Of a stretch of DNA of 12,512 nt, positions 1 through 4,902 are shown one piece after another (the first letter of the stretch is position 1; each line of letters starts with the position of its first letter). Position numbers and translations under genes: made by a program. The stretch lies in assembly GCA_029940245.1 (NCBI GenBank), contig JAOZRF010000039.1, forward strand, positions 1 through 12,512, read 5' to 3'. This DNA comes from Desulfobacula sp. (lineage in GTDB: Bacteria > Desulfobacterota > Desulfobacteria > Desulfobacterales > Desulfobacteraceae). The notes beneath the pieces are model-generated. The model saw nothing but the letters and a program-made list of their open reading frames with translations, was not told the DNA's origin and searched no databases.

Positions 1-384
1 AAGGATCGGCTTTGGGAGTATTTATCAGCAAGGTTTTATAAATTTTCAGATTCAATTAATATAAAAAGTCCAGGGAAGGTTTATATGATAGAGAAACCTG
101 ATGTTGAGGGTGACCCTTATATCGATTTTCTGTTTTCCGACATGTCATTATTAAAAAGAATACACTTCAAAAGTTTTGTGAGAGATATTAAAGAAATGCT
201 GGGGGATGTTCAAGAAGTCTATGATGCAATAGAGAAAGAAAAAGAATTGGCAAGAAAGTTCGTTCATGATGCTCATAAAGACGTTATGGAAAATTATGAC
301 TCCAGAATAGTAAAATTCAAAAAGAAAAGAAAAGTGGTTATTGCTGAACAGGCAATTAAAGATTTTGGAAATTTGCTGGATTAA
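1..384 (+). CDS. 3' end of an unrecognised gene (5' truncated by window edge)
   Basis: The reading frame is open from the first base to the TAA at 382-384, giving at least 127 residues, so the gene starts upstream of the window. The ATG at 85 is probably internal: there is no convincing ribosome binding site before it, and the 28 codons upstream read as ordinary protein. The visible part is charged and largely helical by composition. Residues about 60-110 are rich in K and E with regular hydrophobic spacing, which suggests an amphipathic or coiled-coil segment. No signal peptide, membrane segment or catalytic motif is visible. I do not recognise a family. It lies just upstream of an inserted integron cassette and shows no attC at its 3' end, so I see no sign that it is itself a cassette gene. 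Confidence 0.6.
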   Translation, partial: KDRLWEYLSARFYKFSDSINIKSPGKVYMIEKPDVEGDPYIDFLFSDMSLLKRIHFKSFVRDIKEMLGDVQEVYDAIEKEKELARKFVHDAHKDVMENYDSRIVKFKKKRKVVIAEQAIKDFGNLLD

Positions 385-390
385 GGAGAG

Positions 391-414
391 AGAAAAGGGG
401 GCATTTTTCTTTTT
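391..414 (+). terminator. weak possible terminator after the first gene
   Basis: AGAAAA (391-396) can pair with TTTTCT (405-410) around a G-rich loop and is followed by TTTT. The stem is short and entirely A/T apart from one G-C pair, so this is only a candidate for ending the transcript of the gene that stops at 384. Confidence 0.25.
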
Positions 415-444
415 CATAGGTAATTAAAAGGATGCTGACAAATT

Positions 445-451
445 GTTATAC
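445..451 (+). other. left cassette junction (core site GTTATAC)
   Basis: GTTATAC resembles the GTTRRRY recombination core. It has no palindromic attC arms to its left, so it is either attI-like or a secondary site. Crossover would fall between G445 and T446. It sits inside a longer possible reading frame starting at ATG 432, which argues that this upstream ATG is host sequence and not the start of the cassette gene. Confidence 0.55.
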
Positions 452-1145
452 GCTTTTGGAGATATCAACAATGTTACAAGATTTAATCACTTCAAAACCA
501 CCTCCTACAAACCGTGTCCAAAAAACCGAAGGTGATTTAGAACGGCACTTTACAGAAGCAGCGGTAATGTTGGCGTTTGCTTTCCATCTATTTGAAGCTG
601 ATTCGAAGCTACAAAGAGTGGAAATCCATCCAGATGGAGAACATGGGAAACAATTCGATATCCGTTCTTGGCTTGAAGGGCGAGGATACAATTTAAAACA
701 ACCTGAAGGTACAACGTCTTACGGAGGTCTGTATGTAAATGGTGAAAGATCTGTTTATGTATCCCTTAAACCAGGCTTGGGTGATGTAGTTGCTGTTTAT
801 GGAACCGACAAAATAGTAGCAGAGTGTAAAGGTGGCATTATCAACACTAAGCACTCTGGTCAAAAATCACGACTTCGTAAGGGTTTATGTGAGACTGTTG
901 GATTGCTCATGACACGACCACTTGAGGGAGAAAAACAGTTCGCGGTCGTTCCTATAACAAATGATACTGAAACAGTTGCGAAAAGAATGTGTACTAGAGC
1001 TAATCTCGCAGGCATTGGTATTCTTTTGGCTGAGGAGGATGGTACTATTTTAGAAATTAGCGTATAACCATGTAATTCAGCGGATGGCGAGAAGTGTGAC
1101 TGCGCTGACACGGCAAATTTATTGGCGCCACCGCTGATCACGACG
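446..1145 (+). mobile_element. single integron gene cassette (700 bp)
   Basis: The boundaries follow the rule that integron integrases cut between G and TT of the core site. The left core is GTTATAC (445-451) and the right core is GTTATCT (1145-1151). The cassette runs T446-G1145, holds one gene in the usual orientation, and ends in a folded attC. The left-end bases TTATAC, joined to the terminal G in the circular form, give GTTATAC, the exact reverse complement of the R'' box GTATAAC (1062-1068). This fit between two sites 610 bases apart is the strongest support. No integrase gene, attI or second clear attC is in the window, so it appears to be a lone cassette at a secondary site, or the remnant of a decayed array. 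The cassette class is established knowledge; the secondary-site reading is inference. Confidence 0.7.
471..1067 (+). CDS. PD-(D/E)XK nuclease-like protein, cassette-borne
   Basis: This 198-residue protein has the layout of a PD-(D/E)XK fold. An N-terminal helix has acidic residues (around residues 20-30). G-D105-V-V-A leads into a second strand with A-E118-C-K120-G. A helix around residues 136-147 (LCETVGLLM) follows, and the C-terminal part has GIGILL-x3-DG near 181-191. D105, E118 and K120 would be the metal and catalytic residues. The family assignment is by motif reading only, and the substrate is unknown; a restriction or defence role is possible. I chose ATG 471 over the in-frame ATG 432. 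GGAG (458-461) lies 9 bases before 471, while the purine-rich AAAAGG abuts 432 and the segment 432-445 lies outside the cassette. The stop codon overlaps the R'' box of the attC, as is common for cassette genes. Confidence 0.6.
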   Translation: MLQDLITSKPPPTNRVQKTEGDLERHFTEAAVMLAFAFHLFEADSKLQRVEIHPDGEHGKQFDIRSWLEGRGYNLKQPEGTTSYGGLYVNGERSVYVSLKPGLGDVVAVYGTDKIVAECKGGIINTKHSGQKSRLRKGLCETVGLLMTRPLEGEKQFAVVPITNDTETVAKRMCTRANLAGIGILLAEEDGTILEISV

Positions 1146-1151
1146 TTATCT
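1062..1151 (+). other. attC: attC recombination site (integron cassette)
   Basis: The site has the expected order of paired boxes. R'' contains ATAAC (1064-1068) and pairs with GTTAT (1145-1149). L'' TCAGCGG (1077-1083) pairs with CCGCTGA (1131-1137), and TGGCG (1085-1089) pairs with CGCCA (1126-1130). A1084 is left unpaired on one arm, like the extrahelical bases that set strand choice for the integrase. Unpaired spacers of 8 and 7 bases separate R from L. The terminal region has a small extra stem, GTGT (1094-1097) with ACAC (1108-1111). The length of 90 bases is within the usual attC range. R'' and R' match the RYYYAAC/GTTRRRY consensus only partly outside the invariant AAC and GTT. Confidence 0.75.
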
Positions 1152-1235
1152 GAAAAACTTCTGCTTGTTGAAGATATATGGGACTCTATTGCTGCAAGCA
1201 ATTCAGATCAGCTTTGCATTATGCTCATGATGTAA
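1146..1235 (+). pseudogene. fragment of an addiction-module antitoxin
   Basis: The frame beginning at TTA 1146 reads LSEKLLLVEDIWDSIAAS, then NSDQ. This is the conserved core of the short antitoxins annotated as 'putative addiction module component' that pair with ParE/RelE-type toxins. The family normally has some residues before this core and about 40 after it. Here the match stops at about 1211 and the frame ends at TAA 1233-1235 after unrelated residues. The left part ends at the cassette junction. No toxin gene follows. If the cassette is removed, the frame joins GCT GAC AAA TTG to TTA TCT GAA, with a possible TTG start (443-445) preceded by AAAGGA (427-432) and an in-frame stop at 425-427. 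The fragment is therefore probably an old, broken antitoxin gene into which the cassette inserted. The interruption is an inference. Confidence 0.55.
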
Positions 1236-1249
1236 AATTTAAACAATAT

Positions 1250-1254
1250 AAAGG
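1250..1254 (+). promoter_or_regulatory. ribosome binding site of the SEC-C gene
   Basis: AAAGG lies 6 bases before ATG 1261 and supports that start. Confidence 0.5.
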
Positions 1255-1260
1255 TTTGAT

Positions 1261-1551
1261 ATGAAAAATAAAATCGGTCGAAATGATCCTTGCCCTTGTG
1301 GGAGCGGTAAGAAATTTAAAAATTGCTGCATTTCAAAATCTGAGATAACACAGCCTCATACCTGGATGGCAGACGACGGTATGCATGTGATTGCTCCAGG
1401 TGGCCTGTCAAGTCCTGATGAATTGGAAAAAATGACAAAGAAATATCAGAAAACTATTAGAAACTCACCGATATGGGATGAAATGGTGCAGCAATATGGG
1501 AAAGAAAAAGCTGAGGAATTATTGAAAGAGTTTCAAGTAAAGCCGGGCTAA
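1261..1551 (+). CDS. small SEC-C zinc-binding motif protein
   Basis: This 96-residue protein begins with a SEC-C motif, the zinc-binding module also found at the C-terminus of SecA. N8-D-P-C11-P-C13-G-S-G-K-K-F-K-N-C22-C23 shows the C-x-C-x8-C-C ligand pattern. The rest has no recognised domain: a short region with hydrophobic residues (residues 33-48), then a charged helical tail from about residue 50 (ELEKMTKKY, then [11 protein letters not shown]). No signal peptide or membrane segment is visible. Proteins of this kind are widespread, mostly uncharacterised, and sometimes found as integron cargo. Function beyond zinc binding cannot be stated. It follows the antitoxin fragment and is separated from the next gene by 114 bases containing a hairpin. 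Confidence 0.8.
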   Translation: MKNKIGRNDPCPCGSGKKFKNCCISKSEITQPHTWMADDGMHVIAPGGLSSPDELEKMTKKYQKTIRNSPIWDEMVQQYGKEKAEELLKEFQVKPG

Positions 1552-1594
1552 ATTTTGCTATTTATAAATTGGGTGCGGTTCTTTGAATCAAGTT

Positions 1595-1616
1595 CACTAG
1601 CCTCAGATAGTGAGGC
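1595..1616 (+). other. overlapping hairpins without a T tract
   Basis: Two mutually exclusive perfect stems overlap. GCCTCA (1600-1605) pairs with TGAGGC (1611-1616) around GATAG, and CACTA (1595-1599) pairs with TAGTG (1608-1612). The sequence that follows is G-rich (GTGGGGG), not T-rich, so it is not a standard intrinsic terminator. It could be an RNA switch-like structure or a remnant of a recombination site. The 115-base gap holds no gene that I can see. Confidence 0.4.
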
Positions 1617-1665
1617 GTGGGGGTTAGGCGCCAGTTAATTAAACCAAGGAAGAGGAAGAAATATT

Positions 1666-1953
1666 ATGATCAGTGAAAATTTAAAAAAAATTTTATTGGA
1701 AACGACTGCTAAGGCCCTAGAAAGTAAAGTTAAGTCTTTTGAATTAACAGACGAGGATGGTGATCCCGAATGCTATTTTATCACTGAAAATACTGGTTTT
1801 GGATTTTGTATTATTGAGATCGAGGATGATATTAGACAAATTGAAAAAAAGGATGCCAAGGAAATCAAGAAGATTTGTTCTGCAAAGCGATCAACAGTTA
1901 ACTGGTATGAAAATTTTGGTGAATGGGTAATTAAAGTTAGGATTGAGCTATAG
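1666..1953 (+). CDS. hypothetical small acidic protein
   Basis: This is a 95-residue, soluble-looking protein of unrecognised family. It has an amphipathic N-terminal helix (residues 1-25), an acidic stretch (ELTDEDGDPE, residues 26-35), aromatic-rich beta-like segments (CYFITENTGFGFCIIEIEDD, about residues 36-55), a lysine-rich helix (about 58-73) and a short tail with W80-Y-E-N-F-G-E-W87. There is no signal peptide or membrane segment. The start is supported by AGAGGAAG (1651-1658), 7 bases before ATG 1666. It ends 18 bases before the argJ start, and the argJ ribosome binding site lies in that gap, so it may be cotranscribed with argJ. Whether it came with the accessory segment or is native cannot be told from the sequence. 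Confidence 0.7.
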   Translation: MISENLKKILLETTAKALESKVKSFELTDEDGDPECYFITENTGFGFCIIEIEDDIRQIEKKDAKEIKKICSAKRSTVNWYENFGEWVIKVRIEL

Positions 1954-1957
1954 TGTT

Positions 1958-1963
1958 AAGGAG
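1958..1963 (+). promoter_or_regulatory. Shine-Dalgarno site that decides the argJ start
   Basis: AAGGAG ends 8 bases before ATG 1972. It overlaps the alternative GTG at 1963, which therefore cannot be the initiation codon. Confidence 0.7.
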
Positions 1964-1971
1964 TGGATTTA

Positions 1972-3141
1972 ATGAAAGGCTTTAAATTTGCCGGCATTTG
2001 TGCCGGGATTAAAAAAAAGGGTGGAAAAGACCTGGGACTTATATATTGTGAGAAGCCGGCTTCTGCCGCAGCTTTATTTACAAGAAACAAGGTGATGGCA
2101 GCACCCGTGCTTCTGGGAAAAGAAAAAATACAAAAAGGCTTTTGCCAGGCTGTTCTTGTGAACAGCGGCAATGCCAATTGTTTTACAGGAGAAAAAGGAA
2201 TTGACGATGCCACTACATGTTCAAAATTGGTTGGCGATTGTCTTGATATTGGTGAAGACCTTGTTCTGGTCTCCTCAACAGGTGTTATTGGTGCGAATCT
2301 TCCCATGGATAAATTTGAGGCGGGAATCCCAAAAATTGTCAAACATATTTCTTTTGAGGGCATGGATGATTTTTCCGATGCCATTCTGACAACGGATACC
2401 CATCGAAAAATTATAAAACAAAGTGGGGAAATTGGAAATAAAATATTTTCAATCATGGGGATTGCAAAAGGATCTGGTATGATTCGACCGGATATGGCCA
2501 CCATGCTGGCATTCATCTGCACAGATGTAGATATTTCTTCACAGGAATTAAAGATCTGCTTAAGTGCTGCCAATGAAAAGTCGTTTAACAGGATTACAAT
2601 TGATGGTGATACCAGCACCAATGACACGCTTCTGGCCCTTGCAAATGCTAGTTCAGAAGTTCAAATCAATGATATAGATTCTAAAATAATATTTCAAAAT
2701 GCACTTGATGAAGTCTGTTTTCAACTTGCTAAAATGGTTGTCAAAGATGGGGAGGGTGCCACCAAGTTTGTACAGATTATCGTTAAAGGCGCCCAAACAA
2801 AACAGGATGCATTTAAGGCTTCAGAAGCCATTGCCCATTCCAATCTGGTTAAGACGGCTATTTATGGAGAAGATCCCAACTGGGGAAGAATTACGGCGGC
2901 AGCAGGCAGATCAGGCGCGCAGGTTGTTCCTGAAAAGATGGATCTTTTTTTTAATGACCAGCCTTTGGTTTTAAAGGGCAATTGGATGGGGGCAGATGCT
3001 GAAAAAAAGACAGCCCGGATCATGAAAAAGAATGAAATAATCATTACGCTGGATCTGAATCTTGGAAAAGAGACAGACCATTTCTTTTTTTGTGATTTAA
3101 GTGTTGACTATGTAAAAATTAATGCAGATTACAGGACATAA
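1972..3141 (+). CDS. argJ: bifunctional ornithine acetyltransferase / N-acetylglutamate synthase ArgJ
   Basis: ArgJ moves the acetyl group from N-acetylornithine to glutamate, recycling acetyl in arginine biosynthesis; many family members also acetylate glutamate from acetyl-CoA. The 389-residue length is normal. The self-cleavage site is clear: KGSGMIRPDMATMLAF at about residues 166-181. The chain is cut between A176 and T177, and T177 becomes the N-terminal nucleophile of the beta subunit. The STGVIG segment at 102-107 fits the oxyanion-hole region, and YGEDPNWGRI matches a conserved substrate-side motif. Whether this enzyme is mono- or bifunctional cannot be read from sequence alone. The protein is cytosolic. 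The pseudouridine synthase gene starts one base after its stop codon, so the two are probably one operon. Codon use and composition match the downstream core genes. Confidence 0.95.
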   Translation: MKGFKFAGICAGIKKKGGKDLGLIYCEKPASAAALFTRNKVMAAPVLLGKEKIQKGFCQAVLVNSGNANCFTGEKGIDDATTCSKLVGDCLDIGEDLVLVSSTGVIGANLPMDKFEAGIPKIVKHISFEGMDDFSDAILTTDTHRKIIKQSGEIGNKIFSIMGIAKGSGMIRPDMATMLAFICTDVDISSQELKICLSAANEKSFNRITIDGDTSTNDTLLALANASSEVQINDIDSKIIFQNALDEVCFQLAKMVVKDGEGATKFVQIIVKGAQTKQDAFKASEAIAHSNLVKTAIYGEDPNWGRITAAAGRSGAQVVPEKMDLFFNDQPLVLKGNWMGADAEKKTARIMKKNEIIITLDLNLGKETDHFFFCDLSVDYVKINADYRT

Positions 3142-3142
3142 G

Positions 3143-3826
3143 ATGCGGGTTCAAAAATACCTGGCCCACGCAGGGATTTGTTCCAGGAGAAAAGCAGAAG
3201 AGCACATTTTAAACGGCCTGGTAAAAGTAAACCGGATCATTGTTACAGAACTTGGAACAAAAATTGATTTAGAAAAAGACAAAGTTTCTTTTAATAATCA
3301 ACCAGTTATTTTAAAACAGGACGCACCAAAAATCTATATTGCCCTGAACAAGCCTGTAGGTTACGTCTCATCCTGTTCCCGACAAAACTCTAAAATTGTT
3401 CTTGATCTGATCGATATTGATGAGCGGGTGTATCCTGTGGGTCGATTGGATAAAGAATCCAAAGGTCTTTTGCTGCTGACCAATGATGGGGAGCTCCACA
3501 ATAAATTATCCCATCCTTCTTTTAACCATGAAAAAGAATATATTGTGACAACTGTTTATCCCATATCTGAAACAGGGTTGGAGAATATGGCACAGGGTAT
3601 TGTGATTGACAATGTCATCACAAGAAAAGCAAAAGTAAAACGTCTTTCAAAAAATAAATTCAATATTGTTTTAAAACAGGGAAAAAACCGACAGATCCGC
3701 AAAATGGTGGGGAAAATCGGTAACAAGGTTGATACATTGCAAAGGGTCAGGATAGCAAATATCAAGCTTGAAAATTTAGAAGAAGGGAAATGGCGCTATT
3801 TAGCCCTTAAAGAGATTAAGACCTAA
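3143..3826 (+). CDS. RsuA/RluB-family rRNA pseudouridine synthase
   Basis: This enzyme isomerises uridine to pseudouridine in rRNA. An N-terminal S4 RNA-binding domain (residues 1 to about 50, MRVQKYLAHAGICSRRKAEE) precedes the catalytic domain. The catalytic motif is G-R-L-D103-x-E-S-x-G-LLLLTNDGEL, with D103 as the nucleophile. HEKEYIV and QGKNRQIRKM are the expected family blocks. At 227 residues it is close to RsuA in length and shorter than typical RluB, so I leave the symbol blank: the target could be 23S U2605 (RluB) or 16S U516 (RsuA). I chose ATG 3143 over the in-frame ATG 3122. AGGA (3133-3136) is 6 bases before 3143, the S4 domain begins right there, and 3122 would overlap argJ. 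It ends four bases from the convergent trpS. Confidence 0.9.
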   Translation: MRVQKYLAHAGICSRRKAEEHILNGLVKVNRIIVTELGTKIDLEKDKVSFNNQPVILKQDAPKIYIALNKPVGYVSSCSRQNSKIVLDLIDIDERVYPVGRLDKESKGLLLLTNDGELHNKLSHPSFNHEKEYIVTTVYPISETGLENMAQGIVIDNVITRKAKVKRLSKNKFNIVLKQGKNRQIRKMVGKIGNKVDTLQRVRIANIKLENLEEGKWRYLALKEIKT

Positions 3827-3830
3827 ACAA

Positions 3831-4841
3831 TTAACCAATTGATTGAATTCCAATGGTTTTTTTTATTTTTTCAAGAAAGGGAACTGAAAATTCTCTTGCT
3901 TTTAAAGCACCTTTTTTAAGTATTACATCAATATCAGAAGGATTTTTCATAAGCTTTTCATATTCATTTCTTGGATTTTTCAATGTCTCATCAATATATT
4001 CAAAAAGCTCCTGTTTCATGGTTCCCCACGCAATTCCCTGTCTGTAACGCTCGGCAAGCGCCAAGATTTCCGATTCACCTGCAAAGGCCTTGTATATAGA
4101 AAAAAGTGTGCAGGTATCAGGATCTTTGGGTTCATCAGGCCCAAGGGAATTGGTTTTTATTTTCATTATCATTTTTCTAAAATTTTTTTGTGTATCAAAC
4201 AAAGGAATAAAGTTATGATAGCTTTTACTCATCTTACGTCCGTCAAGACCTGAGAGAACAGAAGAAGTCTCATCCACAACAACTTCGGGAAGAACAAACA
4301 GCTTTTTATAAACATGATTAAATCGTGCTGCGATATCTCTTGTCATTTCAAGATGCTGAACCTGGTCTTTTCCAACAGGTACTTTTCTGGCATTAAACAT
4401 CAAAATATCTGCAGCCATAAGGATTGGATATGAAAAAAGACCCATGGTTATGCCTTGCTCCGGGTCCTTGAGTCCCTGTTCCTCATTTTGCGCTATTGAT
4501 GCTTTATACGCATGAGCGCGGTTCATCAGGCCTTTGGCAGTAAGACTGGTGAGAATCCATGTCAATTCCGGTATTTCAGGAATATCAGATTGCCGGTAAA
4601 AAACGCAATTCTCATAATCCAATCCTAAAGCAATCCATGCGGCTGCTATTTCAAGGGCAGATTGTTTTCTAAGTTCTGGGTCATAATTTTTAATCAAAGA
4701 ATGATAATCTGCAAGAAAATAATAAGATACAAGGTCTGGATTCTTACTGGTTTCAACTGCCGGGCGGATGGCACCGACATAATTGCCAAGATGAGGCGTT
4801 CCGCTGGTTGTGATGCCGGTTAAATAATCTGCATTCTTCAT
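3831..4841 (-). CDS. trpS: tryptophanyl-tRNA synthetase
   Basis: TrpS charges tRNA-Trp with tryptophan. It is a class I synthetase of 336 residues, the usual length. The HIGH-type signature is TPHLGN at residues 15-20, the VPVGKDQVQHLE block is near 154-165, and GRKMSKS ends at 207 (KMSKS 203-207). The start at ATG 4841 is favoured over the in-frame TTG at 4850 because AGGAA (complement of 4851-4855) is 9 bases from the ATG but abuts the TTG. The gene lies 61 bases downstream of the poly(A) polymerase/tRNA nucleotidyltransferase fusion on the same strand, so the two are likely cotranscribed, a grouping that makes sense as tRNA maturation and charging. Confidence 0.95.
   Translation of the reverse strand: MKNADYLTGITTSGTPHLGNYVGAIRPAVETSKNPDLVSYYFLADYHSLIKNYDPELRKQSALEIAAAWIALGLDYENCVFYRQSDIPEIPELTWILTSLTAKGLMNRAHAYKASIAQNEEQGLKDPEQGITMGLFSYPILMAADILMFNARKVPVGKDQVQHLEMTRDIAARFNHVYKKLFVLPEVVVDETSSVLSGLDGRKMSKSYHNFIPLFDTQKNFRKMIMKIKTNSLGPDEPKDPDTCTLFSIYKAFAGESEILALAERYRQGIAWGTMKQELFEYIDETLKNPRNEYEKLMKNPSDIDVILKKGALKAREFSVPFLEKIKKTIGIQSIG
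3833..3870 (+). terminator. intrinsic terminator of the argJ operon, inside the 3' end of trpS
   Basis: AACCAATTG (3833-3841) pairs with CAATGGTT (3851-3858) with one bulged A. It is followed by eight T, one A and six T (3857-3871). This suits termination of plus-strand transcription after the stop at 3826. The element lies entirely within the last codons of the minus-strand trpS, so it is constrained by both uses. Confidence 0.55.
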
Positions 4842-4902
4842 GTTCAACAATTCCTGAATTTATATTTTTTTTGAATAAAGGGAATTAACAAAAACTTGTG
4901 CA

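Noticed and set aside
432..470. ATG 432 as the start of the nuclease-like gene
   Set aside because: The purine-rich sequence abuts this ATG, whereas ATG 471 has GGAG at 9 bases, and the cassette boundary falls between the two.
1343..1349. AGATAAC, complementary to the core GTTATCT at 1145-1151
   Set aside because: It lies inside the SEC-C coding region with no matching R' box at a suitable distance. A chance seven-base match in about 480 bases is not surprising.
1261..1551. SEC-C gene as the detached tail of secA
   Set aside because: The motif is at the N-terminus of a separate gene with its own start and ribosome binding site, and about 70 unrelated residues follow it. SecA carries the motif at its extreme C-terminus.
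1623..1629. GTTAGGC as the R' box of a second attC closing a cassette 1146-1622
   Set aside because: It matches GTTRRRY, but no complementary R''/L'' arms are found upstream in 1545-1600, and the expected R'' (AGATAAC, from the cassette's left end) is not in the gap.
1956..2627. Long minus-strand frame opposite argJ
   Set aside because: It is a shadow of argJ: no family features, low-complexity composition typical of antisense frames, and argJ is unmistakable on the plus strand.
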